A stretch of 64,000 nt of DNA from Bettongia penicillata ogilbyi (lineage: Eukaryota > Chordata > Mammalia > Diprotodontia > Potoroidae). Location: contig JAJHZJ010000575.1 in assembly GCA_023548195.1 (NCBI GenBank), positions 2,297,454-2,361,453 on the forward strand, given 5' to 3'. The stretch's first letter is position 1; each line of letters begins with the position of its first letter. Positions 10,500-21,179 of this stretch are shown piece by piece. A program made the translations under genes and the position numbers. Under the pieces are notes generated by a model, which was not told the DNA's origin, did no database searches, and saw only the letters and a list, made by a program, of their open reading frames with translations.

Positions 10500-10700
10500 T
10501 AGTGATACTTAACATAGATCATGGTGCCAAAAATTAAAGATGCTGCAGGGCAACTCCTTCATATTACAGAATACTTGAAGTTAAGAGAATATCAGTGACT
10601 TGTTCAAAGTCTAACAGATTCTAAGAGGCAGAAAGGTGATTGAAACCTCAGTCTTCTGATTTTACTTCCAGGGCTCCTTCCACCAGACAATATGACCTCT
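10500..10700 (-). mobile_element. Degraded MIR-type SINE
   Basis: 'CATATTACAGAATACTTGAA', 'AGTGACTTGTTCAAAGTCTA' and 'GAAACCTCAGTCTTCTGATT' keep the antisense MIR layout with many substitutions. Confidence 0.6.
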
Positions 10701-11081
10701 TTAAAAACTCTACATGGACTGAGTAGACTAAAGCCATTTAGAAGGATCACATCAGGGGCAGATGTATAAAAGACTTTTACCCAATAAGAGAAAGAGAGTC
10801 ATCATTCAGAATTTATTGATTTTCAATTTACACTCATTTATAATAATCTTAATCTACTGATTTTACATACCACATAAGAAAATTAGTAGATCCATAGAAA
10901 TAGGAAAATAGAAATGATATCTAACAGCTTGACAGTGAGAAAAGGAGGTAGAAATGTTACCAAATGATACAAAGAATAATAATTCAAGGTCACAATGACC
11001 TGGGATCAGCAATTAAAAAAATTATACTGGTTTGCAAAAATCAGGGAAACACCAGACATTTCCCTGATGCCCTATAATCCC
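10701..11081. other. Unclassified sequence
   Basis: AT-rich. No gene or repeat recognised. Confidence 0.4.
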
Positions 11082-11102
11082 ATAAGAAGCCAACCTAGCT
11101 TC
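11082..11102. repeat. Target-site duplication, left, of HAL1 copy B
   Basis: A 21-bp word ATAAGAAGCCAACCTAG(C)TTC matches 13556-13576 in 20 of 21 bases, flanking the truncated start and the A-rich tail of copy B. Confidence 0.9.
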
Positions 11103-11485
11103 CACCCACAGGCACTACAGGTCAGTGAGAGAGAGATCTGGGCTGGCCGGGAGGGGAGTGGGGTGTCTCCGTGGCTCCGGCTCCCTCGGGAGGCAGTGGC
11201 AGAGGGAGCAGCAGAGGCAGGGGCAGGCCCTGGGACTCCCCGAGCAGGAAGGAGCTCCATTACTAAAGGTCTCCACATAAAGCCCCTGAGGGAACTGAGC
11301 CTGGGAGGCAGACCTGCCCCCACCCCAGCACTAGAACTTAAGCTCACATTGAATAGCAGCCACTCCCGCCGAGGATAGCCCTGAGACTGGGAAGCAGCAT
11401 TTAAATCTCAGATCCCAAGCACTAGCTGGGCAGATCTAGGCAGGGGTGGAGAGGAATCTCAGAATTCAAGTAACTGGCTGGGAAA

Positions 11486-12533
11486 ATGCCCAGAAAAATG
11501 AAGCAAAATGAGACCATAGAGAGCTACTTTCTTGGGGAAGAGATGTTCCTTCCTCCCATCATTTCTGATAAGGAAGTACAATGCTTGCCATCAGGAAAAG
11601 ACATGGAGGTCAGGGCCTCTGTATCCCAGACATCCCAGGTGGATGTCCAGTGGGCTCAGGCCATGGAAGAGCTCAAAAAGGATTTTGAAAATCAAGTTAG
11701 ACATGTGAAGGAAAAACTGGGAAGAGAAATGAGAGAGATGCAAGAAAAGCATGAAAAACAGGTCGATACCTTGCTAAAGGAGACCCAGAAAATGCTGAAG
11801 AAAATAACACCTTGAAAAATAGGCTCACTCAATTGGCAAAAGAGGTTGAAAAAGCCAATGAGGAGAAGAATGCTTTCAAAAGCAGAATTAGCCAAATGGA
11901 AAAAGAGGTTCAAAAGCTCACTGAAGAAAATAGTTCTCTCAAGATTAGAATGAAACAGATGGAGTCTAATGACTTTATGAGAAACCAAGAAATCACAAAA
12001 CAAAACCAAAAGAATGAAAAAATGGAAGAGAATGTGAAATATCTCATTGGAAAAACAACTGACCTGGAAAATAGATCCAGGAGAGACAATTAAAAATTAT
12101 GGGACGACCTGAAAGCCATGATCAAAAAAAGAACCTAGACATCATCTTTCAGGAAATTATCAAGGAAAACTGCCCTGAGATTCAAGAACCAGAGGGCAAA
12201 ATAAGTATTGAAGGAATCCATCCATCACCGCCTGAAAGAGATCCAAAAAGAGAAATTCCTAGGAACATTGTGGCCAAATTCCAGAATTCCCAGGACAAGG
12301 AGAAAATATTGCAAGCAACTAGAAAGAAGCAATTCCAGTATTGTGGAAATACAATCAGGATAACTCAAGATCTAGCAGCTTCTACATTAAGGGATCGAAG
12401 GGCGTGGAATAGGATATTCCAGAAGTCAAAGGAACTAGGACTCAAACCAAGAATCACCTACCCAGCAAATTTGACTTTCAAACACAAGAATGAGAAGAAG
12501 CATGAAAAAGTAAACAGCAAAGAGAAGTCATAA
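11486..12533 (+). pseudogene. L1 ORF1 remnant, HAL1 copy B (initiator intact)
   Basis: It begins at an ATG (11486): M-P-R-K-M-K-Q-N-E-T-I-E-S-Y-F-L-G. The first frame runs 109 codons through the coil ('WAQAMEELKKDFENQVRHV') and stops after 'MLKKITP' because a base is missing in the A-rich run near 11789. The coil continues in another frame (11812-12093), which ends after 'ENRSRRDN' where a T is lost near 12091. The last frame is open for 144 codons (12099-12533) through the RRM and C-terminal domain. There, about 110 bp present in copy C are missing after 'TYPAN', joining it in frame to 'LTFKHKNEKKHEKVNSKEKS'. Copy B is the only one of the three with the start codon. It is not a working gene. 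Confidence 0.88.
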
Positions 12534-12640
12534 GGGACTTACCAAAGGTGAACTGTTTACATTCCTACATGGAAAGACAATATTTGTAACTCTTAAAAAC
12601 ATTTCAGTATCTGGGTAGTGGGTGGGACCACAAACAGATG

Positions 12641-12716
12641 TACACAGACACACACATGCACACATGCACACATGTACATGCGTGCACACACACATACATA
12701 CATACATGCACACACA
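12641..12716. repeat. CA-rich microsatellite inside HAL1 copy B
   Basis: Interrupted (CA)n, (CATA)n and (TG/CA) units at the position equivalent to the CA tracts of copies A and C. Confidence 0.9.
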
Positions 12717-13235
12717 GAGACAGAGAGCACAGAGTGAATTGAATAGGAAGGGACCATATCGTAAAAGAAATTAAGGTAAATGGTGAGAGTGAAATGTAGT
12801 GGGAGGAGAGAGGGTGAAATGGAATGGGGTAAATTATATCTCATTCAAGAGGCAAGCAGGAGACTTTTTAGTGGAGGGAAAAAGAGGAGAGATGAGAAAA
12901 AAACATGAAGTTTACCCTCATCACATTCGACTAAAGGAAGGAGTAAAATGCACACTCATTTTGGTATGAAAACCTTCTTACAGTACAGGAAAGTGGGGGA
13001 GAAGGAGATAAGCAGGGAGGGAGGGATGATGGAAGGGAGGGCAATAGGAGAAGGGAGCAATTTCAAGTCAACACTTGGGGAGGGAGAGGATCAAACAACA
13101 GAATAGAAACAATGGGGGGCAGAATAGGATGGAGGGAAATACAGTTAGTCTTACACAACACGACTGTTATCGAAGTCATTTGCAAAACTACACAGATAGG
13201 GCCTATATTGAATTGCCTGCCTTCCCAAATGGAAC

Positions 13236-13479
13236 GGGTGGGGAGGGAGGGATGGGGAGAATTTGGAACTCAAAGTTTTAGGAACAACTGTTGAGTATTG
13301 TTGTTGCTACTAGGAAATAAGAAATACATCTAATGGGGAATAAAAAGTCATCTGGCCCTACAGGACAAAAGAGAAGATGGGGAAAAGAGAAGGGAGGGAT
13401 GATAGAAGAGAGGGCAGATCGGTGATAGGGAAAATTAGAATGCTTGGTGTATTGGGGTGGGGGGAGGGGAGAAATGGGG
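13236..13479 (+). other. Two G-rich 3' UTR modules, HAL1 copy B
   Basis: GGGTGGGGAGGGAGGGATGG (start of 13236-13257) and the tract 13454-13479 both fit a G-quadruplex pattern. 'TTTGGAACTCAAAG' follows the first and 'TTTGGAACCCAAAATT' the second. Confidence 0.65.
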
Positions 13480-13555
13480 AGAAAATTTGGAACCCAAAAT
13501 TTTGTGAAAATGAATGTAAAAAGTTAAATAAATAAATTTATATTAAAAAAAATAA

Positions 13556-13576
13556 ATAAGAAGCCAACCTAGTTTC
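13556..13576. repeat. Target-site duplication, right, of HAL1 copy B
   Basis: Right partner of 11082-11102, with T for C near its 3' end. Confidence 0.9.
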
Positions 13577-13734
13577 TCTTGGAAATAATTCTAGGGACCC
13601 ATGGTCCTGTTCCTAACTCTGATATTATCTGTTCTTTTGTCTACCACAGGTTCCCTCTCAAACTGAGATTCTGCATTCTATTTGACTCCATTTCTTGATA
13701 ATCTGTTTCCTCAAAGCTACCAAATGATTGGTAA

Positions 13735-14095
13735 TGTTCAGATGATATTTAATTCAACTCAACTCCATTCAAGTGTTTTTGAACCACCTACAATATGCCA
13801 GACAATACACGAGATGCTGTTACTGCAGGAAATAGTGTCCTGGACTCCTGGACAGGCTCACATCCCTGTCTCAGGGTACCATTATTTTTCTGCCATCATC
13901 TTGAATCTGGGCTTCCAGTAAAAAGAGAGAATAACATATAGAGAAAATGCACAGTAAAACAGTCATGTAATAAGCATTTATTAGGCACCTACTATATACC
14001 AGTCATGAGTCATTCATTATTCTCAAAAAGGTTGCAGTAATCTGGGAGAGAAAACATGTAAACCCATACCATAGGTACATAGAAAATACATGCCA
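13735..14095 (-). mobile_element. L2 LINE fragments, antisense
   Basis: 'GAACCACCTACAATATGCCA' (from 13782) and 'AAGCATTTATTAGGCACCTA' (from 13972) are two antisense L2 ends in tandem, the second followed by 'GGGAGAGAAAACATGTAAAC'. Confidence 0.7.
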
Positions 14096-15139
14096 TAATA
14101 ACAGATTCATAATGGGAGAATCTAGAAAAGCATTCTAAAAAAATTTCCAATTGAGATACTTGAAAAGATTCTATTGCCCCTTAAAGGAATAAAGTTACAT
14201 AATCTGGGCTATTAATGGCAATGGAATATGTATTTCCCCCATAATGCTCAATTAAAGAAGTAGGACAACATCTTTAAAAAATAGTTGATTTTTTTTCCCC
14301 TTTCAAACAATGTGACTCTCATTTTTAAAGCATTAAGATAAAATTAGTTTAAGCTCTCCCTCATCTCTGGTTGAATGTCAGGAGAAGATACAATGGTGCA
14401 AGAAATTCCTTCAGGACAAATAAAATCTTATTCCATTTTCAGTTCATTTAAGGACAGAATCAAAAGATGAATTAATAGGTCTACACTCATGAAGCAAAAC
14501 AGTAAGAAACTTCCAGAAGAGACATCCAGATTTATATCTAATTTGTCCCATGCGAGTAAGAAGGCCACAGATGTATTTAAATGTGACATATAGAATGAAA
14601 GGAAGAAAATAAAAACAATAAAAAAGCAGATGAAGATTCTTTTAAGACACAGAGTCCAATGAATCATAATTACGAACCTCTCAGTCCCAGGATCTTAGGG
14701 AAAAAATAGTAGCTGTTAGGTCTTAACATTTTGTAAGAATTAGAATAGTAAAAAGAAAAAACCTGGCAAAGGGACCAAATGTCATGTACATAAATAACAT
14801 GAGTAATTCAGTAGGAAGATCTCTGGCTGTTTGATTTTCAAGACAACATGAAAATAGGAACAACTTATAAGAAGAGACCTTACATTTTCCAAGTATGAGA
14901 ATGATATTTCTGTCTTAGGAAACAGATTATTTAAGAAGAAAAATTCTTGAAACCCTGAGCTTTAATGAAGTCAGACTCTCCCAGAAGCACTTTTCTGATA
15001 CTGGATATTGTTTCCTAAGTCAACATAGAGAAATATCCAAAGGGATGGTGATGTTGTCATTGGGGGATCTCCTGGTATGTGGAATCCCTCAACAAATGAA
15101 GATAGCAACCATTCTATGACTTAGTGGGCAGTCAGGCAA
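14096..15139. other. Unclassified sequence
   Basis: AT-rich, without a recognised gene or repeat. The 79-codon minus frame at 14428-14667 has no family signature. Confidence 0.4.
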
Positions 15140-15285
15140 GAATTTGTCAAATGCTGACACTGTCTCAGGCATGGTGCTAGGTACTAGCCCAAAGAAAGGC
15201 AAAACAATCTCATACCTCAAGGAGCTCATATCGTAGTGGATGAGACAGCTTACAAATAACTTTAGATAAACAAAGTGCACATGCA
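15140..15285 (-). mobile_element. L2 LINE fragment, antisense
   Basis: 'TCAGGCATGGTGCTAGGTAC', 'AAGGAGCTCATATCGTAGTG' and 'GAGACAGCTTACAAATAACT' occur in L2 order. Confidence 0.75.
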
Positions 15286-15349
15286 TACACAGAAGGAGAT
15301 ATGTAGATATAGTGGTATATTGGAGGCAGTCTCAGGGGCAATATGTTAT

Positions 15350-15590
15350 TAGGGAAGGAATGGAGGAAGGAAGGAAGGAAGGAAGGAAGGAAGGAAGGAA
15401 GGAAGGAAGGAAGGAAGGAAGGAAGGAAGGAAGGAAGGAAGGAAGGAAGGAAGGAAGGAAGGATAGATGGATAGAAGGAAGGAGAGAAGGAAGGGAAAAA
15501 GAGAGGAAGGTACGGAGGGGAAAAGAGGGAGGAAGGGAGGGAGAGGAAGGAAGGAAATAACTAAGGAAGGAAAGAAGGAAGGAAAAAATG
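15350..15590. repeat. (GGAA)n microsatellite
   Basis: About 98 bp (15365-15462, some 24 units) of uninterrupted GGAA, then a degenerate GGAA/GGGA/GATA tail. The lysine/glutamate-rich frame across it is an artefact. Confidence 0.97.
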
Positions 15591-15597
15591 GAAGGAT

Positions 15598-15837
15598 TTC
15601 TTAAGAACCTTCTATATGTTAGGCACTATGCTAAGTGCTTTTAAGAACCATTCTATCATTTGATCCTCAAAACAACACTGAGTTATGTGCTATTACTATC
15701 TCCATTTTATAGTTGGGGAAACTGATGCAGAAACATGTTCAGTGACTTGTCCAGGTTCACAAAACAATTGTCTGAGGTTGAATTAGATTTTCTTGACTCC
15801 AGCCCAGCCCTTTATCCACTTGGCCACCTAGCTGCCA
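15598..15837 (-). mobile_element. MIR-type SINE, full length
   Basis: From 'TATGTTAGGCACTATGCTAA' through 'CCATTTTATAGTTGGGGAAA' to 'CTTGGCCACCTAGCTGCC', the marsupial tRNA-like head in antisense. Confidence 0.85.
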
Positions 15838-15884
15838 AAAAGATAGACCATTAAATGGAAATGGTTAAGTTTTAGACAATGATG

Positions 15885-16150
15885 TGAGATAATAATGTAC
15901 ATTTATAAAGCAATGACATTTGCAAAAAATATCTTTTCATATATTTTCTCATTTGATCCTCACAAAATCCTCTGAAATAAGTGTTATTATTAGTCCCATT
16001 TTACAGATGAGGAAACTGAGGCTGAGAAAGGTAAAGTGACTTGCCCAAGGACACAAAAGTAATAAGAATGTGGGGCAAGATTAGAACTCAGATCCTCTGA
16101 ACTCCCAGCTAACAACTCCATCCACCATGCGACTATCCATTTCTCAGTAG
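15885..16150 (-). mobile_element. MIR-type SINE, full length
   Basis: 'TCATTTGATCCTCACAAAAT', 'CCATTTTACAGATGAGGAAA' and 'GACTTGCCCAAGGACACAAA' lie in antisense MIR order. It follows the previous MIR closely in the same orientation. Confidence 0.88.
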
Positions 16151-16279
16151 ATATAATATGGAGACATTATAGATGTACTACACACAAGGATTACTGATTA
16201 AGACCAGATTAAATATGACTGGCAGAAAATTAAGATATCCCTCTATACAAGCTAATTTACAGCAAAAGGAAACCTTCAG

Positions 16280-16425
16280 TTCAGATCTCATCGCTATCAC
16301 TTTCTAGGTGACTCAGGCCAAGTTCTTTAACCTTTCTCTACCTCAGTTTCCTCATCTGTAAAATGAGAGGTTTGGAGAAGTGACCACTCAGGTTCCTTCT
16401 AGCCTAAATTTTGTAACTCACTGGA
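16280..16425 (+). mobile_element. MIR-type SINE
   Basis: 'TCACTTTCTAGGTGACTCAG', 'CTCAGTTTCCTCATCTGTAA' and 'AGGTTCCTTCTAGCCTAAAT' follow the marsupial SINE order. Confidence 0.8.
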
Positions 16426-17236
16426 TGTTATAATTCGCATATTAGTTCTCCCAACAATAAAGTTGAGAATGTTAATATACAGCGTATTCAACCTGAAGCT
16501 TTCTCATGTCTTTTACAATTTTTGCTTTGAGGATTTTTCCAGACTGAGAATACCTGCCAGGAGCTAAGAGGTGCTTGTGCTTTCATTGTTCTTCTTAGGG
16601 GAGATGAACTGCTCTCCCTACGACAAGTGACACGAAAACAAAGAGAGTGAAAAGAGAAATGTTAGGTCATTAGTTACAGATGGGAACACAGAACCGGGGC
16701 TGCCCTTGACACTTGAACAAGAATTTAGAAGAAAGAAAGACAGTATCACTGGGATAAAAGATTATAAAAAGTGGGATGTTTTCAGCAACACAAATGCTGC
16801 TAACTGAATAGCAATTATGTCTAAGTAATGCTGTACATGCACAGATAGGACTCTTAACAATGGATGCTGGGAAGGTACATCATTAGTGTGTAAATGGTGT
16901 TTTGTCAAACCTTCACATAATTTTCTTAAGCCATACATGTTGAGACAGGTACACAGTTTTAATATACACTAGATAATGCAATCATTAAAACTGTTCTCCA
17001 AACTTGATTTCAAAAGGTTAAAGGCAAGATCCTTCTTTAAATTATTCTTCCTCCTAACAGATAAGCCAGCGGTATTCTGCTTTGAATGGGCCAAGGGCAA
17101 CCTGTCATCTAGGTCAGGAAACAGGAAAATAACCCCATTGTCATCCAATTCTTAATCTTTGATTCATCTCTTATCTTTTTCATGTAGGTTTAGACTGATG
17201 CAATTTAGACATCACTGATAGCTAGATAAATAACAA
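16426..17236. other. Unclassified sequence
   Basis: No gene or confident repeat seen. Confidence 0.4.
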
Positions 17237-17465
17237 ATGAATGAAAAACATCACCCTATGCAAAGTATAAGGGAGACAAATGCAAAAGCCAAACAATTCC
17301 TGATCTCAAGCAACTTACAGTTTAATAGGGGGAGATATGACATATGGAAGAAAGGGAATATGGGAATGGGGAGGGAAATGTTAGGAAACTTCCCAGAAGT
17401 GCTAGACAATTGGTTGAAGAACATCAATTAAGTACTTATTCTGTGTCAGACACTCTGCTAAGTGT
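17237..17465 (-). mobile_element. L2 LINE fragments, antisense, degraded
   Basis: 'CCTGATCTCAAGCAACTTAC' with 'TAGGGGGAGATATGACATAT', then 'AGTACTTATTCTGTGTCAGA' with 'CACTCTGCTAAGTG', look like L2 ends. Confidence 0.55.
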
Positions 17466-17535
17466 AATTGTTCAGGTGGATCTGGCTCTTTTATGACTCT
17501 CTTTGGGGTTTTCTTGGTAAAAATACTGGAGGGGT
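17462..17535 (-). mobile_element. MAR1-type SINE, 3' tail only
   Basis: Antisense tail: 'CTCTTTGGGGTTTTCTTGGT' then 'AAAATACTGGAGGGGTTCAC'. It is cut off where copy D begins. Confidence 0.65.
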
Positions 17536-17767
17536 TCACAGTTGCAAGGTAGAAAAAAATACTTGTGGTAGCTCACAGACCAAGAGAGCAGTGATCACAC
17601 CTCTCCTTAGGTCATATCACCTTGGAAGATCTGAAAACTTAAAGACCTTCAGAACAAGCCCTGGGACAAGAGCATAAAAAGGTCTGAAGCTTTGAACACT
17701 GACCCTTCCACATCACCAGCCAAGTCCAGTTTTAAGACAGAAGTAAAGCCAAGAAACAGCTGAGAAA

Positions 17768-18812
17768 ATGAGGAAATAACAAAAGAAGAAGCCAACTGTA
17801 GAAAGTTACTATGGTGACAAGGAAGATCAAAATACAAACCCAGAAGAGGACAATAAAATCAGAACCGCTACATCCAAGGCCTGAAAGAAAAAATATGAAT
17901 TGGCATCAAGTCATGGCAGAGCTCAAAAAGGATTTCAAAAATTAAGTAAGAGAGACAAAGGAAAACTTGAGAAAAGAAATGAGAGTGATACAAAGCAAAT
18001 AATTACAAAAAGAGTCAGCAGCTTGGTAAAGGAGTAAAAAATACTGAACAAAGCAAAACCTTAAAAACAGCACAAGACAAATGATAAAAGAAACATTAAA
18101 TTCCAAAGAAGAGCTCCTTAGAAATCAGAATTAATCAAATGGAAAAGGAAATATAAAAACTAAATGAAGGAAAAAATGTCTTAAAAATTAGAATTCAGCA
18201 AATGGAAGCTGACTCCATGAGACATCAAGAAATAATACAAAAAAAAAATCAAAAGAATGAAAAAATAGAAGAAAATGTGAAATGTCCCTGGAAAAACCAA
18301 ATGACCTAGAAAATAGATCAAAAAGAGATAATTTAAGAATTATTGGGTCACCTGAAAGTCATGATCATCTTTCAAGAAACTATCAAGGAAAATTGTCCTA
18401 ATAGTCTAGATCCAGTCTAGAATCTACTAAATATCAAATGAAAACTCCCAGGAATGTGATAGTCAAATTACAGAGTTCCCAGGTGAAGGAGAAAATATTG
18501 CAAGTAGCCACAAAGAAACAATTCAAATATTGTAGTGCCACAGTTGGAATGACACAGGATTTAGCAGCTTCTACATTAAAAGATCAGAGGCTTGAAATAT
18601 GATATTCCAGAAGATAAAGCAGCTAGGATTACAAACAAAATCACCTATTCAGCAGAACTGAATAAAATCCTTAAGAGGAAAAATGGACATTAGTGAAATA
18701 GAGGACTTTCCAAGCATTTCTGATCAAAAGACCAAACCTGAATGGAAAATTTGACCCTCTAATACAAGATCCAAAAAAGTATAAAAAGGTAAATAGGAAA
18801 GAGAAATCATAA
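17768..18812 (+). pseudogene. L1 ORF1 remnant, copy D
   Basis: An ATG at 17768 is followed by a stop at codon 4. Downstream, 'KKPTVESYYGDKEDQNTNPE' identifies the N-terminus of the other marsupial ORF1 type (ESYYGD rather than EGYFLGEQ in A-C). Coiled-coil, 'ENRSKRDNLRI' RRM and C-terminal segments follow with many stops and frameshifts, and the final stop is at 18810-18812. A short deletion lies after 'SHDHL'. It is not functional. Confidence 0.8.
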
Positions 18813-19362
18813 GGGACTCAGAAAGATTAAACTTTTAAAATCCCTACATGGGAAAATGATACTTGTAATTCTAAGAATTTTATCAGTATTAGAACAGTTT
18901 GAAGGAGTACACATAGATAGAAAACAAAGTTATGAGTTGAATATGACAAGATGATATCTAAAAAATAAAATTAAGAGACAAAAAGAGAAATTCACTGGAA
19001 GAAGGAGAAAGGGAAAGGTGGAATGGGATAAATTATCTCACATAAAACAGTCACAAAAGATCTTTTACAGTGGAAAGGAAGATGGAAGACATGATGGGGG
19101 AGGAAGTGAAATTTATTTTCATTAGAATTGGCACAAAGAGGCTACAACATACATGCTCAGTTTGGTATAAAAATTCCTACAAGAAAAAATGAGAGGAAGG
19201 GAATAAAGGGGGGATGATGAAGGCAAGTGTGGATTGTGGGAGGGGTAGTCAGAAGCAAAACACTTTTGAGGATGACAGGGTGAAAGAGACAGTAGAATAA
19301 ACAGGGAAAAAAATAGGATGGAGGGAAATAACACAGTAATCATAAATGGGGAAAAATTACAC

Positions 19363-20060
19363 CAAGCATCTCTAATGAAAACCGCATTTCTCAAACATAT
19401 GGAGAATTGAAACAAGTTTATAAAAGTACAAATCATTCCCTAATTGATAAGTAGTCAAAAAATATGAATAGGCAGTTTTTAGACAAAGTAACCCAAGCTA
19501 TGGTCATATAAAAAAATGCTCTTGATCACTATTGGTTAGAGAAATACAAATGAAAACAACTCTGAGGTACCACCTAACACCTCTAAGATTGGTTAATAGG
19601 ACAGAAAGGAAAATTAACAAATGTTTGAGGAGATGTAGAAAAATTGAGGCACTGTTGGTGGAGTTGTGAACGAACTGATCCAGCCATTCTGGAGAATGAT
19701 TTGGTACTATGCCCCAAGGGCTATAAAAGCATGCATATCCTTTGACCCAGGAATACCACTACTAGGTCTGTATCACAAAGAGATAAAATACAAAAATAAA
19801 AGGGACCTATGTGTACAAAAATATTTATAGTAGCTCTTTTATGAAAGAACTGGAAATTGAGGGTATGCCCATCAATTGGGGAATGTCTGAATAAGCTGTG
19901 GTATATGATCATGAGGAAACATAGCTGTGCTCAATGATGAGCAGGATGTTCTCCAAAAAAAACTGGAAAGACTTACATGAACTGATGCAAAATGAAGTGA
20001 GCAGAACCAGTAGGATCATTTACACAATAAACAGCATGTACTGTATGATGAAGAAATGTA
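19363..20060 (+). pseudogene. L1 ORF2 C-terminal remnant, copy D
   Basis: 'AAACATATGGAGAATTGAAA', 'GAGAAATACAAATGAAAACA', 'AGGTACCACCTAACACCTCT' and 'TTGACCCAGGAATACCACTA' are the conserved words after the RT domain in mammalian L1 ORF2. No EN or RT catalytic region is present. Stops interrupt all frames. Confidence 0.78.
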
Positions 20061-20245
20061 AACAATTCCAAAAGACTGATAAAAATGTCATCCACCTCCA
20101 CAAGAAGAAGTGATGGAGTCTGAATGTAGATCGAAGCATTTTTTTTTTACATCTTTGTTTTTGTTCTGTTTTCTTTCACAACAAGCCTAATATGGAAATG
20201 TTTTGCATGACCACATATGTATTATATGTATATATGTGTATGTCT

Positions 20246-20246
20246 G

Positions 20247-20286
<40 letters not shown>
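20246..20286. repeat. (TCTA)n microsatellite
   Basis: About ten TCTA units inside the 3' UTR of copy D. Confidence 0.95.
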
Positions 20287-20412
20287 ACTGCTTGCCTTCT
20301 GAATGGGGAAGGGGAAGAGAGAAAAGGGAGAGAATCTGAAACTACTTTTTTAATGTATGGTGAAAATTGTTTTTACATATAATTGGGGAAAAAAGCAAGT
20401 ATTAAATTTAAA

Positions 20413-20670
20413 AAGACCTGGGTTCAAATCTCAGGTAAGATACTTTTGAGGTGAGTAGCATGGTCAAGTTACTAAATGTCTCTGGGCATCATTTTCCCCA
20501 TCTGTAAACTAGAGCTGTAACTACTCTATCTAACTTGTGATTTGGTGAAGTTCAAATTGTGTGGGTTCGTGCATGCGTGCGTACGTGCATGTATGCATGC
20601 ATGTGTGTGTGTGTGTGTGTATACCTTCGCAAACCATAAAGGACCATATAAATGCTAGTTATTACAAAAA
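20413..20670 (+). mobile_element. MIR SINE containing a TG/TGCA repeat
   Basis: 'GACCTGGGTTCAAATCTCAG', 'TTCCCCATCTGTAAACTAGA', then after the simple repeat 'ACCATATAAATGCTAGTTAT'. It abuts the tail of copy D. Confidence 0.75.
20570..20622. repeat. (TGCA/TGCG)n and (TG)n simple repeat
   Basis: Alternating purine-pyrimidine throughout (GTGCATGCGTGCGTACGTGC and on), a sequence type prone to Z-DNA. Confidence 0.9.
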
Positions 20671-20859
20671 CACATTCAAGGTACTTTATAAATGTTAAAG
20701 CATTATATAATACCATTTGCCATATGTCAAATACTTTCTAACCAGTAAAATACCATATACATACCAGTTACAAGACTACTACCACTACCTGTTACTAGGA
20801 CATTCTTCAAAAGTAACAAGCCTATTGGCCCTAAACGACAGGCAGTTTCCTCTCACATC

Positions 20860-21170
20860 GAGCCTATGTATGCTTTTATGTAATGTTTTCTCATTGTTCC
20901 AAGCTCTCCAACAGACCAAGTTGAATCTCTCTTACACAAGACAGTCATTCAACCACTGGGAAGATATACCTCAGGTCCCTCCAATTATTTTCTTCTCGGC
21001 TTAAATATTCCAGCTCCATCAACTGAACCTGATTTCAGGATGGTCCCCATCTACCTTGCCCTTCTTTGAACACTCTCTAGCTTCCCAGTGTCTCTCCTAA
21101 AATGAGCCATTCCAAATTCTACATAATATAACTGCTGTGGCTGACCCAAGCAGACTAAAGGAGAGGCTAT
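20860..21170 (+). mobile_element. L3/CR1-type LINE fragment
   Basis: 'CTTTGAACACTCTCTAGCTT', 'GTGTCTCTCCTAAAATGAG' and 'CCAAATTCTACATAATATAA' follow the CR1/L3 order (…ctccagc…tccttcctaaaatg…gaactgaacacaata…). Confidence 0.6.
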
Positions 21171-21179
21171 AAAACCAAC

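Larger units (their letters stand above)
11103..13555 (+). mobile_element. HAL1-type (half-L1) retroelement, copy B, 5'-truncated
   Basis: It begins inside the 5' UTR at CACCCACAGGC, equivalent to about 56510 in copy C, so it lacks the promoter-like start. Then come 5' UTR, ORF1 remnant (11486-12533), an inter-ORF region with CA repeat, the ORF2-deletion junction at about 13141-13156, and the 3' UTR with two G-rich modules and an ATAAATAA-rich tail. The 21-bp duplication differs at one base, so this insertion is probably the youngest of the three or among the least decayed. Confidence 0.9.
17537..20412 (+). mobile_element. Internally deleted L1 (HAL1-like), copy D
   Basis: Older than copies A-C and of another L1 lineage. 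Order: 5' UTR ('TAAAAAGGTCTGAAGCTTTG'), ORF1 remnant (17768-18812), and an inter-ORF region similar to A-C up to 'GATGGAGGGAAATAACACAG' and 'TAATCATAAATGGGG', the start of ORF2. A junction near 19345-19362 leads into the ORF2 C-terminal region (19363 to about 20060), then the L1 3' UTR ('GTGATGGAGTCTGAATGTAG', 'ACAAGCCTAATATGGAAATG', 'CTGCTTGCCTTCTGAATGGG') and 'AATTGGGGAAAAAAGC'. The endonuclease and most of the RT are missing. No target duplication was found. Confidence 0.8.
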
